Shown here: positions 7,927 to 17,631 of the stretch, one piece after another
How the letters are laid out: each line of letters opens with the position of its first letter
Position numbering within the stretch: position 1 is the first letter of the stretch
From: Actinobacteria bacterium HGW-Actinobacteria-4
GTDB taxonomy: Bacteria > Actinomycetota > Actinomycetes > Actinomycetales > Demequinaceae
Length of the DNA stretch: 64,000 nt
NCBI GenBank assembly: GCA_002841315.1
Contig: PHEW01000004.1
Coordinates: 223,964 to 287,963, forward strand
Reading direction: 5' to 3'
Made by a program: the position numbers and the translations under genes
The notes under the pieces: generated by a model
What the model was told of the DNA's origin: nothing
The model's database searches: none
The model's input: only the letters and a program-made list of their open reading frames with translations

Positions 7927-10153
7927 CGCGGCGGGCGTCATACACACCGTCGATGCGCCTGATGGCTGACAGCACCGCGCCCAGGTGGGATGGGTCCGCC
8001 ATCTCGAAGGCAAAGCTTGACATTGCAACCCGGTCGCGGCTGGTCGCCACGTGGGCGGACAGGATGTTGACGTGATAGTCGGAGAGCACGTTGGTGACGT
8101 CGGACAGCAGTCGGTTGCGGTCCAGTGCCTCGACTTCGATCTGCACCAGAAAGGTCGATTCGGTTTGGCCGGTCCACTGCACGTCGATGAGCCGTTCGCT
8201 CTGTTCTTTGAGTACGGCGAGGTTGTCGCAGTCAGTGCGGTGCACGCTGACGCCTGAGCCGCGTGTCACGAAGCCCTGGATGGGGTCGCCTGGCACAGGT
8301 GTGCAGCACTTGGCGAGCTTGACCACCACGTCGGTGAGCCCGTGCACGGAGACGCCGGGGTCCCCCCTGCGCGTGCGCTGAGACGTCCCGGGCCGGGTGA
8401 TCTCGGTAACGTCCTCGTCGGCGCCCTCATCCCCACCCACGGCTTCGACCATGCGAGCCACAACATCGGCCGCTTGTTCCTTGTGTTCGCCGATGGCGGC
8501 GTACAGAGCCTCGACGTCCTCGTAGTGCATCTCCATGGCGAGCGTGAGCAGCGTCGAGCGACCCATGAGGCGCTGGATGGGAAGGTGTTGGCGGCGGATG
8601 GCGCGGGCGAGCATGTCGCGGCCGGTTTCGATGGACTCCTCACGGCGCTCGCGTGTGAACCACTGGCGGATCTTGTTGCGCGCACGGGTGGACTGGACAA
8701 ACTCGAGCCAGTCGCGCTTGGGGTGGGCATTCTCGCTGGTGGTGGTGAGGATCTCGACGGTGTCGCCGTTGTCGAGCGTGGAGTCCAGGGACACGAGCCT
8801 GCCGTTGACGCGGGCGCCAATGGTCTTGTGCCCCACCTCGGTGTGAACCGCGTACGCGAAGTCCACGGGCGTTGCCCCCTGCGGCAACGCGAAGAGCTTG
8901 CCGCGGGGCGTGAACACGTAGACCTCGGAGCGCGAGATTTCGCCGCGAAGGCTGTCCAGAAAGTCGCTGGGGTCCGCGGTTTCTTGCTGCCAGTCCGCGA
9001 TCTGGCGCAGCCACCCCATGCTGTCCGATGCCGTGGAGCCTGAGTCTCCAGCCTTCGCGTTTTCCTTGTAGCGCCAGTGGGACGCGAGTCCGTACTCGGC
9101 GCGACGGTGCATGTCGTGGGTGCGGATCTGGAGTTCAACGGGCTTGCCGGTGGGCCCGATCACCGTGGTGTGAAGAGACTGGTAGAGGTTGAACTTGGGC
9201 ATCGCGATGTAGTCCTTGAAGCGCCCAGGCACCGGCTGGTAGCGCGCGTGCATGGCCCCCAGCACCGCGTAGCAGTCGCGAACCGACTCCACCAGCACAC
9301 GAATGCCCACAAGGTCGTAGATCTCGTTCAGATCCCGGCCGCGCACAATCATCTTCTGGTACACCGAGTAGTAGTGCTTGGGCCGGCCGGTGATGTCGGC
9401 CTTGATCTTCATGGCCTTGAGGTCTTGTTCGATCTCTGCACGCACCTCAGCGAGGTACTTCTCGCGTTCGGGCTGGCGCTCGGTGACAACCTCGACGATC
9501 TCCTGATACACCTTGGGGTACAGCGTGCGGAAGGACAGGTCCTCGAGCTCCCACTTGATGGCGTTGAGACCCATCCGGTGTGCGAGTGGCGCGTAGATCT
9601 CGAGCGTCTCTTGGGCCTTGCGCCGGGCGGTGTCAGGCTTGACATACTCCCAGGTGCGGGCGTTGTGGAGGCGGTCCGCGAGCTTGAGTAGCAGCACACG
9701 GATGTCCTTGGCCATGGCGACCACCATCTTGCGGACGGTTTCCGCCTGCGCGGCATCGCCGAACTTCACCTTGTCGAGCTTGGTGACGCCGTCCACAAAG
9801 TCAGCGACGTCGTCGCCAAAATCGGCGCGAATGGTCTCGATCGGGTACGCGGTATCTTCCACCACGTCGTGGAGCAGTGCGGCGGCCAGCACAGTGTCCG
9901 GCAGCCCCAAGTCCGCGAGGATCTGCGCCACCGCGATGGGGTGAGTGATGTACGGCTCGCCGCTCTGGCGCTCCTGCCCGCGGTGCGCAACCTCCGCAAG
10001 AGCGTAGGCGCGCTCGATGAGCACGTTCTTGCCCTTGGGGTACATCCGCTTGTGGGTGTCAAGCAGTGCATCAATCGCAGTGGGCTCCTTGCCGGGACGG
10101 CGCAGGAAGCCCAACGGCCCCGCTGGGGTGGTGGAGGCGCGGGTCTCTGTCAT
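7892..10153 (-). CDS. rel: Bifunctional (p)ppGpp synthetase/hydrolase Rel
   Basis: 753-residue stringent-response enzyme. The HD hydrolase domain has HRGQERQSGEPY and ALLHDVVEDT. The synthetase domain has GRPKHYYSVYQKM and the loop motif RFKD, the RXKD form found in bifunctional Rel enzymes rather than the EXDD form of E. coli RelA. A TGS domain (VYVFTPRGKLFALP) and a C-terminal ACT domain (about the last 80 residues) complete the long form. The start is set at 10153 because AAGGAG lies just upstream of that ATG and it begins 35 bp after the secF stop. The frame stays open to 10387, but that extension would overlap secF and looks unlike Rel. Confidence 0.96.
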   Translation of the reverse strand: MTETRASTTPAGPLGFLRRPGKEPTAIDALLDTHKRMYPKGKNVLIERAYALAEVAHRGQERQSGEPYITHPIAVAQILADLGLPDTVLAAALLHDVVEDTAYPIETIRADFGDDVADFVDGVTKLDKVKFGDAAQAETVRKMVVAMAKDIRVLLLKLADRLHNARTWEYVKPDTARRKAQETLEIYAPLAHRMGLNAIKWELEDLSFRTLYPKVYQEIVEVVTERQPEREKYLAEVRAEIEQDLKAMKIKADITGRPKHYYSVYQKMIVRGRDLNEIYDLVGIRVLVESVRDCYAVLGAMHARYQPVPGRFKDYIAMPKFNLYQSLHTTVIGPTGKPVELQIRTHDMHRRAEYGLASHWRYKENAKAGDSGSTASDSMGWLRQIADWQQETADPSDFLDSLRGEISRSEVYVFTPRGKLFALPQGATPVDFAYAVHTEVGHKTIGARVNGRLVSLDSTLDNGDTVEILTTTSENAHPKRDWLEFVQSTRARNKIRQWFTRERREESIETGRDMLARAIRRQHLPIQRLMGRSTLLTLAMEMHYEDVEALYAAIGEHKEQAADVVARMVEAVGGDEGADEDVTEITRPGTSQRTRRGDPGVSVHGLTDVVVKLAKCCTPVPGDPIQGFVTRGSGVSVHRTDCDNLAVLKEQSERLIDVQWTGQTESTFLVQIEVEALDRNRLLSDVTNVLSDYHVNILSAHVATSRDRVAMSSFAFEMADPSHLGAVLSAIRRIDGVYDARRVTGSKRHGQQS

Positions 10154-10187
10154 GCGCGTCTCCTTCCCTTGGGGTGGAGGATCAAGT

Positions 10188-11273
10188 CTACTTGCGGCCC
10201 TTGCGCTTGGGTTGCGCGCGCGTGCCGCGGTGTCCACCGGGAGCGAGGGCGCCCACACGGACCTGGCCATCGTCAGTGAGAACCACGTCCGACTCCCCAG
10301 ATTCGCGCAACGCCAGCACCTTTGCGGTGTGTTCCTTGATGCGGGTCTCATTTCCCCGGAACGCGACCTCGAGGGGTGTCGCGACAAAGACAGATGAATA
10401 CGTTCCCACGAGCATTCCCAGGAACAACGCGAGAGCGATGTCGGTCAAGGTGCCTGCGCCCAGCAACATGGATCCGATGAACAGGATCGCCGTGACGGGA
10501 AGCAGGGCAACCACGGAGGTGTTGATGGACCGCACCAGGGTCTGGTTGATCGCCAGGTTCGCGAGTTCCGCGTAGGTGTACCGGAACTGGGTAGTGAGGT
10601 TCTCGGTGTTCTCCTTGACCTTGTCGAACACCACCACGGTGTCATACAGCGAGTAGCCAAGGATCGTCAGGAATCCGATCACCGCCGCTGGGGTGACTTC
10701 GAAGCCCACCAACGCGTAGATGCCGATGGTGAAGATGAGGTCGTGAGCCAGCGCTGCCAATGCCGCGGCTGCCATGCGCCACGCTCGGAAGTACACGGAC
10801 AACACTGCGGCCACGAGCAGCAGGAAGATCACCAGCGCCTGAATGGCCTTCGCGCCAATCTCGGCCCCCCACGTGGGTCCAATCTGCGAGAAACTGACGT
10901 TCTCTTCTGTAACGCCGTAGGCCTCCGCCAATGCTGTACGGCCCTCGATGACGCGCTCTTCAGGAAGTTCGCCCAACCGGACACTGATGTCGGTCTCCCC
11001 CGCCACCACCACGGTGGGAGTGGATTCGGGGGCAAGGGTGCTGAAGACATCTTCGGCGATGCCGATGTTCACCTCTGCGGGGGCGGAAACCCGGTACGCG
11101 GTACCACCGGTGAAGTCGATTCCAGGGGTGAGTCCCTTGAAGAGCAACAACCCCAGGCACAGCGCCATCAATAGCGCAGACGCTGCGAACCACCGCTTGC
11201 GCTGGGCAACGACGGGGTAGGTCTTCTCACCTGAGTGGAGTTTGTTGCCCCACACGGCCAAGTTCATCCGCAT
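10188..11273 (-). CDS. secF: Protein translocase subunit SecF
   Basis: 361 residues. SecF assists late steps of Sec-dependent export together with SecD, using the proton gradient. A first membrane segment (about 28-48) is followed by a periplasmic-type loop and a block of five segments (about 145-310) with TILGYSLYDTVVVFDKVKEN, a SecF hallmark. The C-terminus is basic (RAQPKRKGRK). The start overlaps the secD stop by one base (TAATG); a second ATG two codons later is possible. Confidence 0.96.
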   Translation of the reverse strand: MRMNLAVWGNKLHSGEKTYPVVAQRKRWFAASALLMALCLGLLLFKGLTPGIDFTGGTAYRVSAPAEVNIGIAEDVFSTLAPESTPTVVVAGETDISVRLGELPEERVIEGRTALAEAYGVTEENVSFSQIGPTWGAEIGAKAIQALVIFLLLVAAVLSVYFRAWRMAAAALAALAHDLIFTIGIYALVGFEVTPAAVIGFLTILGYSLYDTVVVFDKVKENTENLTTQFRYTYAELANLAINQTLVRSINTSVVALLPVTAILFIGSMLLGAGTLTDIALALFLGMLVGTYSSVFVATPLEVAFRGNETRIKEHTAKVLALRESGESDVVLTDDGQVRVGALAPGGHRGTRAQPKRKGRK

Positions 11274-13081
11274 TACTGCTCTCCCTTAGCTGCTGCGGCC
11301 TTGCGTTCCGCGAGCGTGAGTGTGGAAGTGGGACCGGTCTTGACGCGCCCCCGGCCCTTGTACATCGCTTCCCGTCCCAGTTGGGTGGGGTCGAGCCCGG
11401 AGAGCTTGTGGCCATTGCCAAAGAACTTGGTCTTAGCCAGAAGCACCATGGTGGGGTGCGTGAAGAGGAACACCACCAGGACGTCCACAAACGTCACGAG
11501 TCCCAAAGTGAAGGCGAAGCCCTTCACGCCTCCTACGGCGAGCAAGTACAGCGTTGCTGCGGCGAGCAGACTAATGAGGTCCGACGCCAGGATGGTGCGG
11601 CGTGCACGGCGCCAGGCGTGGTCGATGGCACTCACCAACGAGCGTCCTTCGCGGAGCTCGTCACGGATGCGCTCAAAGTAGACGATGAACGAGTCGGTGG
11701 TGATACCAATCGCGACAATCAACCCGGCCACGCCCGCGAGCGATAGTCGATAGCCCATTCCCCAGGACAGCAGGGATATGAGTGAGAACGTGGTCGCGCC
11801 AGCAATCAACAGCGATGCGATGGTGACGAACCCCAGCGCCCGGTATTGGATCAGCGAGTAGAGGAACACCAGCAGGAGGCCCAGCGCGCCGGCGAGTAGA
11901 CCGTTCTTGAGCGAGTCCTCGCCCAGACTTGCCGAGACCAGCTCGTTGGCCTGGACCTCGAGCGTCAATGGAAGTGCACCGAACTGAAGCTGGTTTGCGA
12001 GGAGTTCGGCGGACTCCTGGGAGAAGCCTGGGTTGCCGCCACTGATTTGCGCTTGACCGCCGTACTGGCGGTTGTTGACGGAGGGTGCGGAGATCACCGA
12101 TCCGTCGAGCACCATTGCGAAGCGGTTGCGGTCGCCGGTAAGTTCATAGAGACGGCCAGCGATCTGGTCAAAGATGCGCGCACCTTCACTGGTGAACTTG
12201 ATATCCACCACGAAGGCACCTGTGGGCGTACCAGTTTGCGGTCGGAGCTCAGCAGTCGAGGTGGCGGTGTCGATCTCGCCACCGGTGAGCTCAACGGGCC
12301 CCAGGACGTACTTCTCGGAGCCGGTTTGCGAGCACGCCACCAACGCGAGCTGGGGGTCGCCCATGGGGGCTCCTGCTCGGTTTGCGGGGTCGGTGCAGTC
12401 AAGCGCCGCGAACTCGTCGTAGATCTCGTCCGTGAACCACAGAGGTGAGGAGGGGTCCGTCACGCCGGGTTCTGGTTGAAGCTGCTCGAGAGGCGAGAAC
12501 CCGGGGTCGAGCGTCGGCTCAGCGTCGGGTGCGGACGTCGGTTCAGGGTCAACCGCACCGCGCACGTACGAACGCTCGGTGGCCGTGGGCGACGCCTGCG
12601 GGGTGGGCGTAGCGTCGGGGCTCGTCGCGGCATCCGGGGTGGGTGTGACATCGATGCCGGGCTCCAGCGGGACGTCACCGAAAGGCCCCGGGTTTTGGCT
12701 TGCCGCGATCACAGGACGGAACTGCAGCTGTGCGGACTGCCGCACCAAGTTAATGGTGTCTTCGCTCGGGTTACCTGGTAGGCCCACCACGATGATGGTG
12801 GAACCCTGCGTGGAAATCTCGGCCTCGGCCACACCGCTCGCGTCAACGCGCTGGCGGATAATCGCCACCGCCTGCTCAAGGTCCTCAGGGGTAACGACCT
12901 CGCCGCCTTCGGTCACGGCCTCCATGATGAGTTGACGCCCACCGGCAAGGTCGAGTGCCAGTCCGGGCGTCACGGTCGCGTCGCCCCAGAGCACGCCGCC
13001 CGCAAGGGTCGCGTAGAGCCCGGTCACAATTACAATCAGCCAGACGAGCGCCCTGCGCGCGCCTTGAGTCACTTTTGACAC
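11273..13081 (-). CDS. secD: Protein translocase subunit SecD
   Basis: 602 residues. A first membrane segment (about 10-32) precedes the TPGLALDLAGG motif, a long external domain containing an actinobacterial Pro/Thr-rich insertion (about 165-240), and a C-terminal block of five membrane segments with GLIVAIGITTDSFIVYFERI. SecD works with SecF in export. The start chosen is GTG at 13081, which has GAGGAA 5 bases upstream. An ATG at 13216 would extend the frame into ruvB and adds 45 unrelated residues. Confidence 0.95.
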   Translation of the reverse strand: MSKVTQGARRALVWLIVIVTGLYATLAGGVLWGDATVTPGLALDLAGGRQLIMEAVTEGGEVVTPEDLEQAVAIIRQRVDASGVAEAEISTQGSTIIVVGLPGNPSEDTINLVRQSAQLQFRPVIAASQNPGPFGDVPLEPGIDVTPTPDAATSPDATPTPQASPTATERSYVRGAVDPEPTSAPDAEPTLDPGFSPLEQLQPEPGVTDPSSPLWFTDEIYDEFAALDCTDPANRAGAPMGDPQLALVACSQTGSEKYVLGPVELTGGEIDTATSTAELRPQTGTPTGAFVVDIKFTSEGARIFDQIAGRLYELTGDRNRFAMVLDGSVISAPSVNNRQYGGQAQISGGNPGFSQESAELLANQLQFGALPLTLEVQANELVSASLGEDSLKNGLLAGALGLLLVFLYSLIQYRALGFVTIASLLIAGATTFSLISLLSWGMGYRLSLAGVAGLIVAIGITTDSFIVYFERIRDELREGRSLVSAIDHAWRRARRTILASDLISLLAAATLYLLAVGGVKGFAFTLGLVTFVDVLVVFLFTHPTMVLLAKTKFFGNGHKLSGLDPTQLGREAMYKGRGRVKTGPTSTLTLAERKAAAAKGEQ

Positions 13082-13143
13082 TGGATTCCTCAATCGTCGA
13101 ATTGCTCCGTAGAGCCTTGCCGATTCTAGGCGGTCCGGTGCCG

Positions 13144-14187
13144 CTAGTCGAATAGGCGCGAGCCGGTAGCCCCGTGTAGTGCGTCTGGAGGAGGCTCTAG
13201 CCCTAAGTGAACCCAAGCATCGGCTGTCGCAATGCGACCCCTGGGGCTACGGCTCATGAGGCCCTCGCGCACCAAAAACGGCTCGGCGACGGTCTCGACA
13301 GTCTCGGATTCCTCGCCCACGGACACCGCCAACGTGGACAGCCCCACGGGACCGCCACCAAAGCGGGTGCACAGCGCGAGCAGCACCGCACGGTCCAGCC
13401 TGTCCAGGCCACGGGCGTCCACTTCGTAGATCAGCAGCGCCTCGCGGGCGGCCTCCATGTCGGCGTGCCCGCTGCCATGCACCTGTGCCCAGTCGCGCAC
13501 GCGGCGCAGCAGGCGGTTGGCGATGCGGGGTGTGCCGCGCGAACGCATGGCAATCTCCCCGGCGGCGTCGACGTCGATGTCGATGCCAAGCAGTCCCGCC
13601 GAGCGGTCGATGATAGTCCGCAGTTCCGCGGGTTCGTAGAAGTCCAGGTGGGCGGTGAAGCCAAAGCGGTCGCGCAACGGCGCGGGAAGCAAGCCGGCGC
13701 GAGTGGTTGCGCCCACCACGGTGAACGGCGGCAGGCTCAGCGGGATCGAGGTCGCACCGGGGCCCTTACCCACCACCACGTCCACGCGGAAGTCCTCCAT
13801 CGCGAGGTACAGCATCTCCTCGGCGGGGCGCGCTAGGCGGTGGATCTCGTCGAGGAACAGCACGTCGCCCTCATCAAGCGAGCTCAATATCGCCGCCAGA
13901 TCGCCAGCATGCTGGATCGCGGGACCTGACGACACGCGCATCGTGGCACCCATCTCCCCCGCCACGATCATCGCGAGGGTCGTCTTGCCCAGGCCGGGCG
14001 GGCCGGAGAGCAACACGTGGTCGGCGCTCGCCCCGCGGCTCCGTGCGGCGCGCAGGACCAACGACAGCTGGTCACGCACCACTTGCTGGCCCACGAACTC
14101 GTCGAGCGAGCCAGGACGCAGCGCGGCCTCGTTGGAGCGCTCAATCGCGTCCGCGTGGGAATCCACCACGCGCGCCTCCTCATCCAC
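13144..14187 (-). CDS. ruvB: Holliday junction helicase RuvB
   Basis: 347-residue AAA+ motor that drives branch migration with RuvA. Walker A is GPPGLGKTT and Walker B is LFLDEIHRL; sensor residues lie in VVGATTRAG. The C-terminal winged-helix DNA-binding part covers about the last 80 residues. The start overlaps the end of ruvA by 8 bp, so ruvA-ruvB are coupled and share the SOS promoter region upstream of ruvA. Confidence 0.97.
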   Translation of the reverse strand: MDEEARVVDSHADAIERSNEAALRPGSLDEFVGQQVVRDQLSLVLRAARSRGASADHVLLSGPPGLGKTTLAMIVAGEMGATMRVSSGPAIQHAGDLAAILSSLDEGDVLFLDEIHRLARPAEEMLYLAMEDFRVDVVVGKGPGATSIPLSLPPFTVVGATTRAGLLPAPLRDRFGFTAHLDFYEPAELRTIIDRSAGLLGIDIDVDAAGEIAMRSRGTPRIANRLLRRVRDWAQVHGSGHADMEAAREALLIYEVDARGLDRLDRAVLLALCTRFGGGPVGLSTLAVSVGEESETVETVAEPFLVREGLMSRSPRGRIATADAWVHLGLEPPPDALHGATGSRLFD

Positions 14188-14773
14188 GCGAGCCTCCTAG
14201 CGATTGCAGCGCCGCGCGCAGAGTGTCAGGCACCGCGGAGTCATCGATGGGGCCGTCTGTCACGCCCTCAACGGCCTTCGCGGCGGCCTTCGCGTTCCAC
14301 CCAAGCCCCACGAGCGCCTCAGCAACCTGATCGCGAGCATCCCCCGCCCGCGCCGGGGAGCCGTCAGTCTCCGGCATCACGAGCTTGCCTCCCAGCTCGA
14401 GCAACAACCGCGCGGCCACCTTGGCACCCACGCCGGGCACCTTTTCCAGCGCGGCCCTGTCTCCCGCCTGCACCGCCGCAGTGAGATCCCTTGGCGAGTG
14501 CACCGCGAGCATCGCCAGTGCGAGCCTGGGCCCCACGCCCTGCACGTTCTGCAACGCCACAAACGTGTCACGCTCGCTCGCCGCCCCAAAACCGTACAGA
14601 GTCAGCGAATCCTCGCGGACCACCAGGTGCGTGTGCAGACGCGCCACGCTCCCCACGCGCAGCTCAGCGAGCGTCGAGGGCGTGGACAGCACGTGCAGGC
14701 CCATACCACCCACCTCAATCACGGCCGCGGACGCGCCCACGTGCACCACTGTGCCAGCGAGTTGTGCGATCAC
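14180..14773 (-). CDS. ruvA: Holliday junction-binding protein RuvA
   Basis: 197 residues, the usual family length. An N-terminal OB-fold (about 1-62) is followed by helix-hairpin-helix motifs ([14 protein letters not shown] and [13 protein letters not shown]) and a short C-terminal RuvB-contact domain (about 150-197). It starts with GTG at 14773, preceded by GAGGAGG at 6 bases. A LexA-type box lies 29 bp upstream of the start, pointing to DNA-damage induction. Confidence 0.96.
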   Translation of the reverse strand: MIAQLAGTVVHVGASAAVIEVGGMGLHVLSTPSTLAELRVGSVARLHTHLVVREDSLTLYGFGAASERDTFVALQNVQGVGPRLALAMLAVHSPRDLTAAVQAGDRAALEKVPGVGAKVAARLLLELGGKLVMPETDGSPARAGDARDQVAEALVGLGWNAKAAAKAVEGVTDGPIDDSAVPDTLRAALQSLGGSRG

Positions 14774-14801
14774 CGCGGCCTCCTCATCCTCAACGCGCTA
14801 G

Positions 14802-14817
14802 TCGAACGTATGTACGA
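14802..14817. promoter_or_regulatory. Probable LexA (SOS) box upstream of ruvAB
   Basis: TCGAACGTATGTACGA matches the mycobacterial/actinobacterial LexA consensus TCGAAC-N4-GTTCGA with one mismatch (GTACGA). It sits between ruvC and ruvA, 29 bp before the ruvA start, so LexA would repress ruvAB separately from ruvC. ruvB and ruvA are classical SOS genes, which makes chance unlikely. Confidence 0.8.
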
Positions 14818-14840
14818 TTACGCTACGCGATGCAGGCCCG

Positions 14841-15413
14841 TCAGCCCCGGCGACGCGCCGCACGTTCTGCGTCGGCCCATTGGCGCTGTGCGGGCGTGGT
14901 GGCGCTCAACTCGCCCTGTGACCCCGACGCAACCGGCGCTGCTCCCCCGCGCCACGCATGGGCGATCGCGATGGCCAAGGCGTCCGCAGCATCGGCCGGT
15001 GTGGGGGGCGAGTCCAAACCCAGCACCTTCGCGACCATGAATCCCACCTGGGCCTTCGCGGCGCGCCCGTTGCCGGTAACGGCCGCCTTGACTTCGGATG
15101 GCGTGTAGAGGGCCACGGGGATGTCGCGACGCTGGGCCGCGAGCATCACCACGCCGGATATTTGGGCGGTGCCCATCACCGTGCGGACGTTGTGCTGTGC
15201 GAACACGCGCTCCAAGGCAACGGCTTGCGGCCGATGCTCGTCCAAGCACGCTTCCAGGGCGTCAGCAATCTGGGCGAGCCTTAGCGGCACCTCGGTGTGC
15301 GCGGCGGACGTGGCCACGGAGACGTCGACCAACGCGACTTGGCGGCCGGCGCTGGCGTCGATCACGCCCAGCCCACATCGGGTGAGGCCGGGGTCCACGC
15401 CCAGGATGCGCAT
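14841..15413 (-). CDS. ruvC: Holliday junction resolvase RuvC
   Basis: 190-residue endonuclease that cuts Holliday junctions processed by RuvAB. The N-terminal [14 protein letters not shown] holds the first catalytic Asp. Other acidic residues lie around LALERVF and in the C-terminal [14 protein letters not shown] motif. The ATG at 15413 is chosen because family members begin with this strand. An ATG at 15464 would overlap yebC by 41 bp and add unrelated residues. No strong ribosome site is seen, so coupling to yebC is possible. Confidence 0.95.
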   Translation of the reverse strand: MRILGVDPGLTRCGLGVIDASAGRQVALVDVSVATSAAHTEVPLRLAQIADALEACLDEHRPQAVALERVFAQHNVRTVMGTAQISGVVMLAAQRRDIPVALYTPSEVKAAVTGNGRAAKAQVGFMVAKVLGLDSPPTPADAADALAIAIAHAWRGGAAPVASGSQGELSATTPAQRQWADAERAARRRG

Positions 15414-15423
15414 GGCGTGCGGG

Positions 15424-16179
15424 CTACTCTTGGGCCGCGGCGATGACCTCGTCTGAGGCGTCAAAGTTGGCGTAAACGTTCTGGACGTCGTCGCACTCTT
15501 CGAGCGCGTCGATCAGGCGCAACATCCTCTTGGCGCCGTCCACGTCCACCTCGATCTGCATCGAGGGCAGGAAGGTGGCCTCCGCGGATTCGTAGTCGAG
15601 CCCTGCGTCCTGCAGCGCGGTGCGCACGGCCACGATGTCCGTGGCCTCGCAGATGATCTCGAAGACCTCGTCGTGATCGTTGATCTCTTCCACGCCGGCC
15701 TCGAGCGCGGCCTCCATGACGGCGTCTTCAGTGACCCCGCCATCCTTGGAGACCACCACCTGGCCCTTGCGGTTGAACAGGTAGCTCACCGAGCCCGGGT
15801 CAGCGAGAGTGCCGTTGTTGCGGGTCAGCGCCGTGCGCACTTCCATGGCAGCGCGGTTGCGGTTGTCGGACAGGCACTCGATCAGCAGCGCGACGCCGTT
15901 GGGCCCGTAGCCCTCATACATGATGGTTTCGTACTCGGCGCCGCCTGCTTCCAGGCCAGCGCCGCGCTTGAGCGCCCGGTCAATGTTGTCGTTAGGTACC
16001 GAGGACTTCTTGGCCTTCTGCACCGCGTCAAAGAGCGTGGGGTTACCCGCGAGGTCCGCGCCACCCTGGCGAGCCGCTACCTCAATGTTCTTGACGAGCT
16101 TCGCGAAGAGCTTGCCGCGCTTGGCGTCAACAACCGCCTTCTTATGCTTGGTTGTTGCCCATTTGGAGTGACCGGACAC
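15424..16179 (-). CDS. yebC: YebC/PmpR family protein
   Basis: 251 residues, starting [14 protein letters not shown], the unmistakable N-terminus of the YebC/TACO1 family. Other landmarks are [18 protein letters not shown] and [16 protein letters not shown]. The family was described as a transcription factor and more recently implicated in translation of difficult peptide motifs. Position immediately upstream of ruvC is conserved in many bacteria. Confidence 0.96.
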   Translation of the reverse strand: MSGHSKWATTKHKKAVVDAKRGKLFAKLVKNIEVAARQGGADLAGNPTLFDAVQKAKKSSVPNDNIDRALKRGAGLEAGGAEYETIMYEGYGPNGVALLIECLSDNRNRAAMEVRTALTRNNGTLADPGSVSYLFNRKGQVVVSKDGGVTEDAVMEAALEAGVEEINDHDEVFEIICEATDIVAVRTALQDAGLDYESAEATFLPSMQIEVDVDGAKRMLRLIDALEECDDVQNVYANFDASDEVIAAAQE

Positions 16180-16218
16180 GATGCTCCTTAGGTTTCAGGA
16201 TCAGGACTGGTGTTCATT

Positions 16219-16863
16219 CTAGGGCAGGCGTGGTGGCCTGCTGGAGTCGCGCTTGGGCTTGCGGCTGAGTCTCACGCCAGTGGAGCGCAGTTCGAGGTCC
16301 GCCAATACCAAGAGGGCGGTGCGGTCTTGGCTGCGCCAGGCGTCGGCTGGATTGGGTAGTGCGCGCATGAGGACTTCGGGCTTCTGGTTGAGCAGCGCGC
16401 GCAGTGCGAACAGGTCAACGCCGGCGCCGCGGTTTGCGAGTGCCTGAGCCTTGTGCGCGCGGATGGCGAAGCGGATGCGTGGTACGAGCCACAGCACCAG
16501 GATGGTGAGAATGGGGCCCGCGGAGACGGCGATGCCCAGGCCAATGGCAAGGTCTGTGAATGCCTGCTGCTGGGCCTGCCCGGCTGCCTCAAGCTCGGCG
16601 CCTGCGCGGCTCGCTGCGTCAAACGGGGTGCGGATGCCGTCGCCGATGAAGGGCACGGAGCCGAAGTCGTTGCCCAGGTCCGTCATGGTGCGCCGGAAGC
16701 CAGCGCCGGACTCTTCCATGCGTTCACCGAACACGGTGAACTTCTCTACCTGGGTGTAGACCCAGTTGCCGATGCGCACCCACATGTAGATGAGGAGCAC
16801 GGCGGTGACGTCGCAGAGGATTTGGCGGATGCGCCGGGGCATGTAATCCGAGTAAGGCTTCAT
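16219..16863 (-). CDS. Membrane protein of unknown function
   Basis: 214 residues with two hydrophobic segments (about 16-34 and 108-130), separated by a polar region, and a basic C-terminus (LSRKPKRDSSRPPRLP). No family is recognised beyond similarity to actinobacterial conserved membrane proteins. The first about 32 codons plus the upstream leader are duplicated at 21203-21318, where the copy has lost the ATG. This places one boundary of an inserted block inside or next to this gene. Confidence 0.8.
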   Translation of the reverse strand: MKPYSDYMPRRIRQILCDVTAVLLIYMWVRIGNWVYTQVEKFTVFGERMEESGAGFRRTMTDLGNDFGSVPFIGDGIRTPFDAASRAGAELEAAGQAQQQAFTDLAIGLGIAVSAGPILTILVLWLVPRIRFAIRAHKAQALANRGAGVDLFALRALLNQKPEVLMRALPNPADAWRSQDRTALLVLADLELRSTGVRLSRKPKRDSSRPPRLP

Positions 16864-16883
16864 CCCTCCATCATGGTGCCCTG
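16768..16883. repeat. 116-bp direct repeat, left copy
   Basis: This stretch covers the first part of the membrane-protein gene and its leader. It recurs in the same orientation at 21203-21318 with about five differences, one of which changes the start ATG. The two copies flank a 4.3-kb block of lipoprotein genes and Rhs fragments. Confidence 0.9.
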
Positions 16884-16935
16884 AGGTGGATTGTGCGGTG
16901 GGGTCTGCAGCAGGGATTGTCGACGGACCGGACTC

Positions 16936-17484
16936 TTAGCAGTCATCGACCTCTTCATCCCAGTGCGGGAAGTTGGTCATCACGCCGTGCTGGTTGATCA
17001 GAATCAGCAATGCGTAGGCGCTTGACGCCTCGTTGATTGCGCGTTCAAGTGGGTGCTCGGGTTCACTCCAATCCACGGTCTCTAAGGGCGGCGCGAATGC
17101 CCACACTGCGTTGACGACGAGGGCCTTGTCGTCGTCTTGTGGATCGACGGGTGTCATCACCACCTCCGCCATGGCGCGATTGCTCAAACATGTTGCCGCT
17201 TGGGCGGGCAAGTTCGCGAGGCCCTCCTCAACGAACATGTGGCGGGCTGCATCGGCGGTGGCCCGCAAGGTGAGATTCTCCCCTTCGATGTAGAGACATG
17301 CCACGGCATCGTCATCAAGAAAGTAGGTCTCGACCGGCAGATCCTCACAAGGGACAAGCTGCGATGATCGAACCTCGGCATCCTGCCTTTGTGCGGTAGT
17401 GGCCGTGCACCCGGCAAGCGCAAAGATGGCGATGAGCGCCGCGGCCGCGTAGCGGAAGAACTGTTCAGGGAACGCTCTAGCCAT
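16936..17484 (-). CDS. Putative lipoprotein, unknown function
   Basis: 182 residues with a typical lipoprotein signal: a hydrophobic stretch (12-24) ending in the lipobox LAGC with Cys26. The mature part is acidic, with several further cysteines including the C-terminal residue. No family recognised. Unlike the other lipoproteins in this region it does not align convincingly with the two-cysteine immunity-like family. Being inside the same repeat-bounded block, it may still be an accessory immunity-type gene. Confidence 0.75.
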   Translation of the reverse strand: MARAFPEQFFRYAAAALIAIFALAGCTATTAQRQDAEVRSSQLVPCEDLPVETYFLDDDAVACLYIEGENLTLRATADAARHMFVEEGLANLPAQAATCLSNRAMAEVVMTPVDPQDDDKALVVNAVWAFAPPLETVDWSEPEHPLERAINEASSAYALLILINQHGVMTNFPHWDEEVDDC

Positions 17485-17501
17485 GACGACATCCTGCCAC
17501 C

Positions 17502-17520
17502 AGGACCCCCAACGGGTCCT
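17502..17520. terminator. Possible hairpin between lipoprotein genes
   Basis: AGGACCC-CCAAC-GGGTCCT forms a 7-bp stem with a 5-base loop in the gap between the lipoprotein genes. There is no T-run on either side, so a terminator role is uncertain. Confidence 0.35.
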
Positions 17521-17631
17521 AGAAGTCAGTATTCACCGATCACGGCACTAGCCCTTTGCGGCGGTCAGTGTGCGTGGCGATCTAGACGGTTACGGAGAGA
17601 CGGGCCGGTTCCACGGCTTGTCGTTTCGCAT

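Noticed and set aside
10154..10387. N-terminal extension of rel (open frame to 10387)
   Set aside because: It runs through the 3' end of secF, is unlike Rel proteins, and the ATG at 10153 has a strong ribosome site.
13082..13216. N-terminal extension of secD
   Set aside because: It overlaps ruvB, adds an Arg-rich stretch absent from SecD, and the GTG at 13081 has a good ribosome site.
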